Assembly (NCBI RefSeq): GCF_001262495.1
Contig: NZ_LGYE01000001.1
Coordinates: 1,054,001-1,118,000 of the forward strand
Source: Microbacterium sp. GCS4
GTDB lineage: Bacteria; Actinomycetota; Actinomycetes; Actinomycetales; Microbacteriaceae
DNA: 64,000 nucleotides
Direction of reading: 5' to 3'
Part shown: positions 27,911 to 36,547 of the stretch, one piece after another
Numbering within the stretch: the first letter of the stretch is position 1
Layout of the letters: each line of letters starts with the position of its first letter
Notes under the pieces: model-generated
The model's input: only the letters and a program-made list of their open reading frames with translations
Told to the model about the DNA's origin: nothing
Databases searched by the model: none
Position numbers and translations under genes: made by a program

Positions 27911-29397
27911 GATGTCTCCTTCGAGGCGAGGGGGGAAGTCGTGCGGCGAGCCTGGCGCACCGGAGCGGCACGCCAGAGATGGGCGCTGAGGTAGCTGCGC
28001 CAGGGCGCGACCCGTTCGGCCCAGGCGGTGAGAGGCGCGGGATCGCCCGGCAGACCGGAGGCTGCCGCCCCGGCGCGCAGCGCGACGTCACCGGGCAGCA
28101 GGACGTCGGGGTCGCCGAGAACCCGCATGCGCACGTAGTCGGCCGTCCACGGGCCGATCCCCGGCATGGCGAGGAGGGCGGCCCGCTGCTCGGCGCCGTC
28201 GTCCCCGACGGTCAGGCGCAGCGAGCCGTCGGCCAGGGCGCCCGCCGCTCCGACGATCGCACGGATCCGGGCTGCGGGGCCGCGCAGCACTTCGCTGCCG
28301 CGCTCGGCGATCGCGGCCATGGTCGGGAAGAGAAGTCCGCCGTCGATGCGCTCGCCGAGAGCATCCGTGAGGGCGGTGAGTGCTGTACGCGCCGCGACGA
28401 CCGTGATCTGCTGACCGACCATCGCGCGGATCAGCATCTCGTGCGGATCGGCGGCGCCGGGGACGCGGATGCCCGGCGTGCGCGCCACGAGCGGCACGAG
28501 CTCCGGATGGGCGCTGAGCGCGTGATCGATCGCGAGCGGATCGGCGTCGAGGTCGAAGATGCGGCGCACCGTCGAGACGAGCGGGGCGAGGTCGCCGAGC
28601 TGTGTCACCCGGGCGCGGAGGTGCAGGCGCTCCCCCGCATCCTGATTCACCTCGAACCATGCCGGGCCCCCTGCCATCCGCAGGTGCCGCGCGAACGACG
28701 TGGCAGTCGCCTCCTCGACGCCGGGGACCGCACGTGCCGACATCCACTGGAAGATCCCGGAGGCGTCGAGCGGACCACGATAGGGCAGCACGAGGTCGAT
28801 CGCCCCCGGCGTCGCAGGCGTGGGCAGGCGACGGCGTGCGCGCAGCTCGCCCGGTGTCAGCCCGAAGACCTCGCGGATCGTGTCGTTGCACTGCCGGATG
28901 CTCGCGAAGCCGGCAGAGAACGCGACATCGGAGATCGCGAGGTCGGTGCCGACGAGCAGCATGCGCGCGGTGTGCGCGCGGTGCGCGCGGGCGAGCGCCA
29001 GTGGCCCCGCACCGAGCTCGGCCGACAGCAGCCGGGTGAGATGCCGCGTCGAGTACCCGAGGTGCATCGCGAGTCCGGAGACGCCCTCGCGCTCGACGAC
29101 GCCGGAGGCGATGAGGCGCATCGCCCTGGCCGCGACGTCACTGCGCTGATCCCACGCGGGGGATCCGGGAGCGGCCTCGGGAAGGCAGCGCTTGCATGCG
29201 CGATAGCCTGCCTCGTGCGCGGCCGCGCTGGTCGGATAGAACGTCACGTTCTCGGGCTTCGGCGTGCGCGCGGGGCAACTGGGGCGACAGTAGATCCGCG
29301 TCGAGCGCACGGCCGCGACGAACTGTCCGTCGAAGCGCGTGTCGCGCGCGCTGATGGCGCGATATCGCTCGTCGAAGTCGATCACGGGGAAGCTCAT
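27907..29397 (-). CDS. Ada-AlkA fusion: methylphosphotriester sensor/activator + 3-methyladenine glycosylase
   Basis: The 496 residues comprise an Ada metal-binding domain with zinc cysteines in YCRPSC and CKRC (Cys37, 41, 68, 71), an AraC helix-turn-helix (about 80-175), an AlkA N-terminal domain (about 195-300) and an HhH-GPD glycosylase domain. The last has [14 protein letters not shown] and LPGDVAL with the catalytic Asp. It should sense DNA methylation through Cys37, activate the operon and excise 3-methyladenine. The Ogt activity missing from this Ada is encoded by the next gene. Confidence 0.93.
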   Translation of the reverse strand: MSFPVIDFDERYRAISARDTRFDGQFVAAVRSTRIYCRPSCPARTPKPENVTFYPTSAAAHEAGYRACKRCLPEAAPGSPAWDQRSDVAARAMRLIASGVVEREGVSGLAMHLGYSTRHLTRLLSAELGAGPLALARAHRAHTARMLLVGTDLAISDVAFSAGFASIRQCNDTIREVFGLTPGELRARRRLPTPATPGAIDLVLPYRGPLDASGIFQWMSARAVPGVEEATATSFARHLRMAGGPAWFEVNQDAGERLHLRARVTQLGDLAPLVSTVRRIFDLDADPLAIDHALSAHPELVPLVARTPGIRVPGAADPHEMLIRAMVGQQITVVAARTALTALTDALGERIDGGLLFPTMAAIAERGSEVLRGPAARIRAIVGAAGALADGSLRLTVGDDGAEQRAALLAMPGIGPWTADYVRMRVLGDPDVLLPGDVALRAGAAASGLPGDPAPLTAWAERVAPWRSYLSAHLWRAAPVRQARRTTSPLASKETS

Positions 29398-29462
29398 GCC
29401 CCCACTCTGTCACGACCCGCCGACACCGGCTGGCGGAAATCGGACACGGCTGTGGAGACGGG

Positions 29463-29495
29463 TCGAGACCCCCGCCGAAGGGGCGGGGGTCTCGA
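29463..29495 (-). terminator. Terminator of the APC permease gene
   Basis: A 14-bp perfect stem TCGAGACCCCCGCC with a 5-base loop lies 13 bases after the permease stop. It may also stop transcripts from the other side. Confidence 0.8.
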
Positions 29496-29507
29496 CTCAG
29501 GAGTCTG

Positions 29508-31058
29508 TCACGCGACGTCGGCGACGGCGCGGATCTCCTCATCCGGGTGATCCTGGGCGTAGCGCGGCCCTGCCTCCCCCTCGCGCAGGCGCCGCCGCAG
29601 AACCAGCAGCCACCACACCAGCGCGAGCGCCATGATCCCCGCGAACACATAGGCGTTGCCCGCGAACGGCGGCAGGAAGACCAGGGCCAGGTCGACTCCG
29701 AGGAAGACGACGACTCCCACGACGAGCAGCGGGATCCGCGCACGCCCGAGGTCGAAGGCGCCCTTCTCAGGAGCGGGCATCCGCCCGCGCACCGCCGCGA
29801 TGAGCAGTCCGATCGTCTGCAGCAGGTAGGTCGTGAAGAACGCCAGCGTCGCGATGCCGAGGAAGTAGTTGAACGCCTGCGGGCTCACGAGCGCCGAGAG
29901 CAGCAGGAGCACGGACACCACACCGAGCGTGACGACGGACGTCGACGGGGTCTTGCGCTTCGGGGCCACGTGCCGCAGCGCACGCGAGAACGGCATCATG
30001 TTGTCTCGCGACAGCGAATACAGCAGCCGTGTGCCGACGAGCACGTTCGACAGCAGGCAGACCAGGATGTTCGTGAGAGCGATCGCGATCACGATGCGAG
30101 CCACCACCGGGCCGAGCTGCTGGCTGATGATCTCCTCGATCGGAGCGCTGGACCCGATCACGGCATCCGCGTCCTTCACCGCCAGCACGTAGACGAGGTA
30201 CATCGCGAACTCGATCACGCACGACACCGCGAACGCGTAGAACATGGTCCGCGGGATGACCCGTCGCGCGTCCTTGGTCTCCTCCGCGACGTCGGCGACG
30301 GCCTCCACGCCGACCAGTCCGAAGAAGGGTCCGAGAGCGGCAGTGAACCACGCCACCATGTACGGCACCGCGTCGTCGGGGCTGTCTCCGACGAAGAGGG
30401 AGGAGAACGGCTGCGCGTTCTCGGGGGCGAAGATCAGCACGAGGGCGATGACGAGCGTCACGACGACCGTGACGACGAGCTCCAGGCCGACGCCGATGTT
30501 GTTGATGAATGTGGCCAGGCGCACCTTGTACGCGTTGATCAGCACGCACACGATCACGACGGCCACGGCGATGAGGATCTGCTCGCGCTGCTCGAGCTCC
30601 CACCCGAACACACTCCCCAGGTATCCGGCGAAGATGTAGCCGAGGCTGGTCATGCCGCTGATCCAGCCGATCAGGGCGCAGAATCCCGTGAACCACCCGA
30701 ACGTGGAGCCGTTGAGCCGACTCGTCCACTGATAGGCGTATCCCGCGAGGGGGATCTTCCCCGCCACATCCGCGGCGATCAGGGTCCAGATGAGGAAGAC
30801 GGGGATGGCGAGGAACAGCGTCCAGATGAACGGCGCACCCGCGTTGAGATACCCGGCCGAGAATCCGGTGAAGACCGCGGTCGTCGCGCTGATCGTCGAG
30901 AATCCGATCGCGAACGAGGCGATCCGACCCACCGAGCGGTCAAGCTTCTGCGCGTAGCCGAACTCGGCGAGACGCGCGTCCTCGTCCTCGTCCGGCCGTC
31001 GTGGCGGTGGTGTCAACGACGCGACCGATGGGTCCTTCGGGGTTCGGGAATCGACCAT
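29508..31058 (-). CDS. APC-superfamily permease (amino acid/amine transporter type)
   Basis: This 516-residue protein has 12 predicted helices between a 45-residue polar N-terminus (KDPSVASLTPP...DEDEDARLAEFGY) and a charged C-terminus. FAIGFSTISATTAVFTGFSAGY in helix 1 and the GWFTGFCALIGW and GVEAVADVAEETKDARRVIPR segments are typical of the amino acid-polyamine-organocation superfamily. It lies downstream of the LysR gene on the same strand and may import the substrate of the divergent sugar operon, though APC proteins usually carry amino acids or amines. Confidence 0.85.
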   Translation of the reverse strand: MVDSRTPKDPSVASLTPPPRRPDEDEDARLAEFGYAQKLDRSVGRIASFAIGFSTISATTAVFTGFSAGYLNAGAPFIWTLFLAIPVFLIWTLIAADVAGKIPLAGYAYQWTSRLNGSTFGWFTGFCALIGWISGMTSLGYIFAGYLGSVFGWELEQREQILIAVAVVIVCVLINAYKVRLATFINNIGVGLELVVTVVVTLVIALVLIFAPENAQPFSSLFVGDSPDDAVPYMVAWFTAALGPFFGLVGVEAVADVAEETKDARRVIPRTMFYAFAVSCVIEFAMYLVYVLAVKDADAVIGSSAPIEEIISQQLGPVVARIVIAIALTNILVCLLSNVLVGTRLLYSLSRDNMMPFSRALRHVAPKRKTPSTSVVTLGVVSVLLLLSALVSPQAFNYFLGIATLAFFTTYLLQTIGLLIAAVRGRMPAPEKGAFDLGRARIPLLVVGVVVFLGVDLALVFLPPFAGNAYVFAGIMALALVWWLLVLRRRLREGEAGPRYAQDHPDEEIRAVADVA

Positions 31059-31174
31059 GGGAGCTCCTAGCGTCCTTGCTGAGGGTCGGGTGACCTCTCG
31101 CTTCAGCCCAGTGAAGCGAGCACGCCGGGCACGGCGGAAGGTCGAAGCTTCTATGTGCCGACAACCTCCGTCGA

Positions 31175-32083
31175 TCAGTCCGCCTGATCACCCGTCGAGG
31201 CGTTGCCGAGCATGTGCTCCACGAGTCGCCGCCCCGGTGTCGTGAACCGGTCGGGGCGCCAGGCGATCGCGGTGTAGCTGGTCGGACGGTCGACGATCGG
31301 CACGAAGCGCAACCCCGGGCGATCGTAGAGGCGCACCATCGACGACGTCGTGAAGCTGATCCCCACGCCGCGAGCGACGAGCGTCACCTCGGCCTCGTAG
31401 GTCGCCGCCTCCGCCGCGATCTCCGGAGGGCGACCCCCTCGGGCGTCCGCCGCGAACCAGTAGTCGCGCCATTGGCCCGCCGACTTGGGCGCCACGATGA
31501 TCGGCTCATCGAGCAGCTCGTCGATGCGGAGCTGCTCGCGGTCGGCGAGGCGGTGAGTGCGGGGAAGGCATGCGACCCAGGTCTCCTCGGCCACGACGGC
31601 CATCGCGATGTCGGGTACGTCCACGGGAGGGCGGAGCAGCGCGATGTCGGTCTGCCCCGAGGCGAGACCCGCCGTGGGATCGGAGAAGTCGAACTCCACG
31701 GTCTCGATCGTGACGCCGGGCAGCGCCTGCTCGACCCCGTCGAGGAGCTCGAAGAGCAGGTCGGCCCCGGTGCCGATCAGGTACCCGAGACGCACGTGCG
31801 CGTGATCGATGAGCGAGACGACCGCCTCGAGCGCGGCATCCACCCCGGCGAGCGCCGTCTTCACGTGCGGCAGCCACTCCCGCCCCGTCGCCGTCAACGT
31901 CACGGAGCGGGTGTCGCGATCGAAGAGACGGTCGCCGATGATCCGCTCGAGGCTCTGGATCGCGGCCGACAGGGCCGGCTGGCTGATGAACAGGCGCTCG
32001 GCCGCCCGACGGTAGTTGAGCTCCTCGCCCAGCACCGCGAAATAGCGCAGGGAACGCAGGTTCACGTCGGGCAGCGATCGCAT
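31175..32083 (-). CDS. LysR-family transcriptional regulator
   Basis: This 302-residue LysR protein has the winged helix-turn-helix at about residues 6-65 (LRYFAVLGEELNYRRAAERLFISQPALSAAIQSLE) and an effector-binding domain. It is divergent from the YjbQ-FGGY operon and upstream of the APC permease, so it likely regulates both. An inverted repeat lies 8 bases before its start. The effector is unknown. Confidence 0.9.
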   Translation of the reverse strand: MRSLPDVNLRSLRYFAVLGEELNYRRAAERLFISQPALSAAIQSLERIIGDRLFDRDTRSVTLTATGREWLPHVKTALAGVDAALEAVVSLIDHAHVRLGYLIGTGADLLFELLDGVEQALPGVTIETVEFDFSDPTAGLASGQTDIALLRPPVDVPDIAMAVVAEETWVACLPRTHRLADREQLRIDELLDEPIIVAPKSAGQWRDYWFAADARGGRPPEIAAEAATYEAEVTLVARGVGISFTTSSMVRLYDRPGLRFVPIVDRPTSYTAIAWRPDRFTTPGRRLVEHMLGNASTGDQAD

Positions 32084-32091
32084 GTCGACAT

Positions 32092-32103
32092 CCTATTGAT
32101 AGG
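32092..32103. promoter_or_regulatory. Dyad in the LysR divergent region
   Basis: CCTATTGATAGG has 5-bp perfect arms around TG and contains a T-N11-A LysR-type pattern when extended to the right. On the minus strand TATCAAT inside it could also be the -10 box of the regulator gene. Confidence 0.45.
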
Positions 32104-32201
32104 TGCAGGTTATGTGACCATCGCCGTTCGGTCTTTCCGCACGACCGCTCCCCCGACCCAGACTGATGCGGACATCAGCACGGTCGAGACAGGAGCACCC
32201 C

Positions 32202-32699
32202 ATGACCGCCCACCACCTCTCGTTCACGATCGAGACCCCCGCACGTCAGGAGTTCTTCGACGTCACCGAACGGATGCTGGAGTTCGTCCGCTCCTCCGGA
32301 GTACGTGACGGGATCGCGGTGGCCTACTCCGCGCACACCTCGTGCTGCGTCCTGCTGCAGGAGGAGTCCGAGGACACGACGTACTACGGCACCCAGCTGC
32401 TCCTCCAGGACACGCTGAACGTCCTCGCGAAGATCGCTCCGCCCACGCGGCACGAGGGGCAGTACCTGCACCCCGGTCCGATCCACATCCGCAACGCCGG
32501 CGAGCTGCGGGACGAGCTGCCGGAGTGGGGCCTGAACACGGACGGCCACATCCTGTCGTCGATCCTCGGGCGCTCCGAGACCATGCCGATCGTCGACGGC
32601 GAGCTCGTGCTCGGCGAATTCGGACGCATCTACTTCGGCGACCTCGATTCCGTCAGGACCCGCACCCGCACCGTGCACTTCCAGCTCCTCGGGGACTGA
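32202..32699 (+). CDS. yjbQ: YjbQ/UPF0047-family protein
   Basis: This 165-residue protein belongs to the YjbQ family (annotated as secondary thiamine-phosphate synthase, true role uncertain). VAYSAHTSCCVLLQEESED and TDGHILSSILGRSETMPIVDGELVLGEFGRIYFGDLD are the family landmarks. It is about 30 residues longer than usual because of extra sequence between the two. CAGGAG lies 6 bases before the ATG 32202. It is the first gene of a five-gene sugar-catabolic operon, which argues for a role on a sugar or sugar phosphate. Confidence 0.8.
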   Translation: MTAHHLSFTIETPARQEFFDVTERMLEFVRSSGVRDGIAVAYSAHTSCCVLLQEESEDTTYYGTQLLLQDTLNVLAKIAPPTRHEGQYLHPGPIHIRNAGELRDELPEWGLNTDGHILSSILGRSETMPIVDGELVLGEFGRIYFGDLDSVRTRTRTVHFQLLGD

Positions 32700-32700
32700 C

Positions 32701-34161
32701 GTGCTGATCTACGCGGTCGATCTCGGCACCACCAATCTCAAGGTCGTGCTGTACGACGAGGAGCTGCGTCGGCTCGCGACGGCCGCGGCATCCGTCGAGT
32801 ACGACCGTGAGGGCGTGCGCGTCGAGTTCGATCCTGGTCGGATCTTCGCAACCGTGATCGACCTCGTCGGCCGCTGCGCCCGCGAGGTCGACACGAGCAG
32901 GCAGGATGCCGTGATCGCCCTCACCGGCCAGGCGGAGTCGCTGGTCCTGACCGATGCCCGGGGCGATGCGGTGCGGCCGGCGATGTCCTGGCTCGACGAT
33001 CGCGCGACGGCCGAGGCCGCGGAGCTGGAGCAGCACTTCGGCATCGACGAGGCCTTCGCCGTCACCGGCGAACCGACCGCGTCGTCGACGTGGCCGGCGG
33101 CGAAGCTCCGCTGGCTGCTCGCACACGAACCCGAGACGCTGGACCGCACGCGTACGGTGTCGATGATCAAGGACGACCTCGTACGCCGTCTCGTCGGCAC
33201 GCCGATCGGCGAGGTCACCACCCGCGGGTTCACGTACCTGTGGGACGTGCGGGCGGGACGCTACTGGTCGGAGATGGTCGAGCACTGCGGCCTCTCGCCC
33301 GCCATGCTCCCCGAGGTGGTGCCGGCGGGCACCGACGTGGGTCCCGTGACCGACGAGGTCGTCGCCCTGCTCCCGCCGGCCGCGGGCTACCGCGTCAACA
33401 TCGGCGCCCTGGACCACTTCTGCGCGATGGCCGGCACCGGATCCTACGTCGAGGGCAGCGTGAGCGAGTCCGCCGGGACCGTGCTGTCCGTCTCCGCGCT
33501 GCAGCGCGAGTGGCGCTTCGACCCCGCACGCCGGGTCTCGTTCCACGCGGGCCTCTCCGAGGGCGACACCGTGCTCTTCAACGCCTCCGACACGGGCGGC
33601 ATCGCGCTCGAATGGTTCCGGACGCAGGGACTCGGAGGGATGCCGTACGCCGACCTCGAAGCAGCGCTCGCCGATCGCGTGCTCGCCGATCCTCCCCTGT
33701 TCCTGCCGTATCTGACGGGCATCAGCCCGCCCGACTTCCTCCCCCACGCGAAGGGCGCGTTCGTGGACCTCGATCTGTCGCACGACCGCATCGATCTCGC
33801 CTACGCCGTCGAGGAGGGCATCGCGCACCTCGTGCGGCGGAACGTCGAGTACCTCGACCCGGCGGCACGCGAGGTGGTGTCGACCGGAGGCGGCGCCGCA
33901 TCCGCCCACCTCACCCAGCTGAAGGCCGACGTGTGCGGCCTCGAGGTCATCGTTCCCGACGAGCTCGAGGCGACGTGCCGGGGCGCGGCGGCCCTCGCGC
34001 TGCGCGCCGCCGGCCGGATCGACTCGCTCGACGATGTCGCGGCGCTCCACGCTCCCTCCTCGACGACCTATCGACCGCGTGCGTCCGCCGTACTCGACCG
34101 GGCCGCGCGATACGACCGTTTCGCCAGCGCTCTCCACCGTCTCTACGCCACCAACCGATGA
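32701..34161 (+). CDS. FGGY-family carbohydrate kinase
   Basis: The 486-residue kinase has the phosphate-binding VDLGTTNLKVVLYD at the N-terminus, the catalytic Asp in IGALDHFCAM (about residue 238) and VSTGGGAASAHLTQLKADV in the adenosine motif. It phosphorylates a sugar or polyol; the sequence does not fit xylulokinase, ribulokinase or glycerol kinase closely enough for me to name the substrate. The GTG start follows the yjbQ stop by one base, so translation is coupled. Confidence 0.9.
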   Translation: MLIYAVDLGTTNLKVVLYDEELRRLATAAASVEYDREGVRVEFDPGRIFATVIDLVGRCAREVDTSRQDAVIALTGQAESLVLTDARGDAVRPAMSWLDDRATAEAAELEQHFGIDEAFAVTGEPTASSTWPAAKLRWLLAHEPETLDRTRTVSMIKDDLVRRLVGTPIGEVTTRGFTYLWDVRAGRYWSEMVEHCGLSPAMLPEVVPAGTDVGPVTDEVVALLPPAAGYRVNIGALDHFCAMAGTGSYVEGSVSESAGTVLSVSALQREWRFDPARRVSFHAGLSEGDTVLFNASDTGGIALEWFRTQGLGGMPYADLEAALADRVLADPPLFLPYLTGISPPDFLPHAKGAFVDLDLSHDRIDLAYAVEEGIAHLVRRNVEYLDPAAREVVSTGGGAASAHLTQLKADVCGLEVIVPDELEATCRGAAALALRAAGRIDSLDDVAALHAPSSTTYRPRASAVLDRAARYDRFASALHRLYATNR

Positions 34162-34172
34162 AGGAAAGAACC

Positions 34173-34979
34173 ATGAACCTCTGCTGCTCCTCCCCGATGG
34201 TGCCGGGGAGCACTCTCACCGAGAAGGCCGCGCTGCTCCGCGACTGGGGCTACGACAGCATCGCCGTGTTCCAGCCGCGCGACGCCTGGGACACGACCGT
34301 TCGCCGCGAGCTCGTCGACCTCGAGGCTCGCACCGGCATCCGCCCGGTCGAGTTCGTGCTGCTCGACGACGTCTACGGCAAGGCCATGTCGGAGGATGCC
34401 GAGCTGCGCGAGCGCTGCCGGGCCCTGTACCGCGAGTCCGCCGACGTGTGCGCCGAGATCGGCGCGGTCATGGAGATCGAGTTCGAGTACGGCGCGCAGG
34501 ACCCGCTGCCCCTCTTCGACGTGCACCGACAGCTCACGGATGCGCAGACCCTGGCCTTCGTGGACTTCTACAGCGAGATGCTCGACCTCGTCGCCGGCAC
34601 GGACGCGCGCGTGCTGCTGGAGCCGATCAACCGCTACGAGAGCGGCTACCTCAACCGCGTCTCCGACAACCTGCGCATCATCGAGGCGGTGGATCACCCG
34701 AACGCCGGCCTGCTGCCGGACCTCTTCCACATGTCGATCGAGGAGGCCGACCCCGCGCAGGCCCTGCGCGACGCCGGCGACCGCATCGTGCACGTGCACC
34801 TTGGCGACAGCAACCGTCTGCTGCCCGGCGACGGACACCTCGACTGGCGCGGCATCGTCGACGCCCTCCGCGACGTCGGGTACACGGGCGCGCTGAACCT
34901 GGAGTGCTCGACGAACGGAGACCCCGCCGTGACGCTGCCCCGGACGGCCGCGTTCCTTCGTGAGCTGATCGGCTCGTGA
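34173..34979 (+). CDS. Sugar isomerase/epimerase, TIM barrel (hydroxypyruvate isomerase/IolE-like)
   Basis: This 268-residue xylose-isomerase-like TIM barrel has the metal-binding Glu in LLEPINRYESGY, the HVHLGDSNRLLPGDGHLDW segment with metal and substrate His/Asp residues, and Glu in LNLECST. It should isomerise or epimerise a keto-sugar or its phosphate. I start it at ATG 34173, 4 bases after AAGGAAAG; ATG 34158 in frame lies before that site and overlaps the kinase stop. It overlaps the next gene by 4 bases. Confidence 0.85.
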   Translation: MNLCCSSPMVPGSTLTEKAALLRDWGYDSIAVFQPRDAWDTTVRRELVDLEARTGIRPVEFVLLDDVYGKAMSEDAELRERCRALYRESADVCAEIGAVMEIEFEYGAQDPLPLFDVHRQLTDAQTLAFVDFYSEMLDLVAGTDARVLLEPINRYESGYLNRVSDNLRIIEAVDHPNAGLLPDLFHMSIEEADPAQALRDAGDRIVHVHLGDSNRLLPGDGHLDWRGIVDALRDVGYTGALNLECSTNGDPAVTLPRTAAFLRELIGS

Positions 34980-35674
34980 ACGCGGTGCTGACCGCGCCGT
35001 TCTTCGAGATCGGACCCAAGAACCTGCTGCGCCGCCGCGAGCTCGAACGACTGGCCGTCGCCGCGGGAGGCGCAGGTCGCGAGCACGGCATCGCCGTCGT
35101 CCTCACCGTGCCGACCGCGATGGTCGCGCCGATCGCGGCGCTCGACAGCGGCGTGCTCGTCTTCGCGCAGGGGATGGATGCCGAGCCGCTCGGCCCGTCC
35201 ATGAACCGGGTCACCGCGGAGGCGCTGGAGGATGCCGGGGCTGTCGGAGTCATGCTCAACCACGACGCCGACCCGCTCGACGACGCGGCTCTCACCGTCG
35301 CTCTCCAGCGCGCCGGCGAGGTCGGCCTCGCGACCATCGTGTGCGCGGCGACGGATACCGACGCGCGACGCTTCGCGGGGCTGCGCCCCTCCGCCGTGCT
35401 CTTCGAGCCGCCGTCGCTGATCGGCGCACAAGGCACGGGCGACCGCGACTGGATCGCGCCGTCGACGCGTGCGATCCACGAGGCCGCTCCCGGCGTGCTG
35501 GCCATGCACGCGGGCGGGGTCTCGACACCGGAGATCGCTCTGCGCATCATGGCGGCCGGCGCCGATGCGACCGGCTCGACGAGCGGCATCCTCTCGTCGG
35601 CGGACCCCGCGGCCGCTGCTGCGGAGTTCATCAGCGCGGCACGAGCCGGCTGGGATGCGACCCGCACCCCCTGA
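34976..35674 (+). CDS. Triosephosphate-isomerase-like protein lacking the catalytic His
   Basis: The 232-residue TIM barrel aligns with archaeal-type triosephosphate isomerase along its length: GPK (Lys15), VFAQGMDAEPLGP, AGAVGVMLNH, EVGLATIVC, LFEPPSLIG (Glu144), and the phosphate loop AGGVSTPEIALRIMAAGADATG. The usual QHID motif is QGMD here, so the electrophilic His is Gly66, while Lys15 and Glu144 remain. It may act on another phosphosugar (tetrulose or pentulose phosphate) or as a different lyase/isomerase. GTG start overlaps the upstream TGA. Confidence 0.75.
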   Translation: MNAVLTAPFFEIGPKNLLRRRELERLAVAAGGAGREHGIAVVLTVPTAMVAPIAALDSGVLVFAQGMDAEPLGPSMNRVTAEALEDAGAVGVMLNHDADPLDDAALTVALQRAGEVGLATIVCAATDTDARRFAGLRPSAVLFEPPSLIGAQGTGDRDWIAPSTRAIHEAAPGVLAMHAGGVSTPEIALRIMAAGADATGSTSGILSSADPAAAAAEFISAARAGWDATRTP

Positions 35675-35722
35675 ACCACTCATCGACCATCGACTCAGCA
35701 ACACCAGACAAGGAGCATCATC

Positions 35723-36490
35723 ATGGACACCAGCCTGAAGGGCAGGACCGCCGTCATCACCGGCGGCGCACGAGGCATCGGACTCGCGGTCGCGCGGTCG
35801 CTGGCCGCCGAAGGGGCGGACATCGCCCTGCTCGACCTGCTCGACGTCGTCGACGAATCGGCGGCGGCGATCGCGCGTGACTTCGGCGTGCGGGCGATCG
35901 GACGGCGTCTCGACGTCACCGATCAGGAGGCGACCGACGCGGTCTTCGACGAGATCGCTGCGGAACTGGGCGTACCGCAGGTGCTGCTCACAGCGGCGGG
36001 CATCGAGATCAACGAGGACTCGATCGAGGTGTCGGCGCGCAACTGGCGCAAGGTCATCGACGTGAACCTCACCGGCACGTTCTTCTCGGCGCAGGCGTTC
36101 GGGCGCGGGCTGCTGCGCGCCGGCGTGCCGGGCAGCGCCGTGCTCATCTCGTCGATGTCGGGCGAGATCGTCAACGTGCCGCAGTGGGCCGCGTCGTACA
36201 ACTCGTCCAAGGCCGCGGTCGCGCACCTCGCGAAGTCGCTCGCCGTCGAGTGGGCCGCCTCCGACATCCGCGTCAACTCGATCGCGCCCGGCTACGTGCT
36301 CACCGACCTCACGAAGGAGATCCTCGAGCGGGAGCCCGAGCTCGAGGCCGACTGGGTCGCCCGCATCCCGCAGGGCCGCATGGCGACCCCGGAAGACCTC
36401 ACAGGCCTCGTGATCTTCCTCGCGTCCGACGCATCGAGCTACCTCACGGCGCAGCAGATCGTGATCGACGGCGGCTACACCGCGGTCTGA
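35723..36490 (+). CDS. Short-chain dehydrogenase/reductase (sugar or polyol)
   Basis: This 255-residue classical SDR has the Rossmann motif TGGARGIG (about 13-20), the Asn in AAGIEI, catalytic Ser in ISSMSGEIV, and YNSSK (about residues 158-162). The C-terminus ends QQIVIDGGYTAV. It is close in style to polyol and ketose reductases, so it probably oxidises the entry substrate to a ketose for the FGGY kinase. ACAAGGAG lies 8 bases before the ATG. It is the last gene of the operon, before a strong terminator. Confidence 0.88.
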   Translation: MDTSLKGRTAVITGGARGIGLAVARSLAAEGADIALLDLLDVVDESAAAIARDFGVRAIGRRLDVTDQEATDAVFDEIAAELGVPQVLLTAAGIEINEDSIEVSARNWRKVIDVNLTGTFFSAQAFGRGLLRAGVPGSAVLISSMSGEIVNVPQWAASYNSSKAAVAHLAKSLAVEWAASDIRVNSIAPGYVLTDLTKEILEREPELEADWVARIPQGRMATPEDLTGLVIFLASDASSYLTAQQIVIDGGYTAV

Positions 36491-36496
36491 AGACGG

Positions 36497-36531
36497 GAAC
36501 GGCGCCGGATCCCTCGGATCCGGCGCCGTTC
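36497..36531. terminator. Bidirectional terminator hairpin
   Basis: A 16-bp perfect stem GAACGGCGCCGGATCC with a 3-base loop separates the convergent SDR and purH genes. Confidence 0.85.
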
Positions 36532-36547
36532 GCGTGCACGGAGGCGG

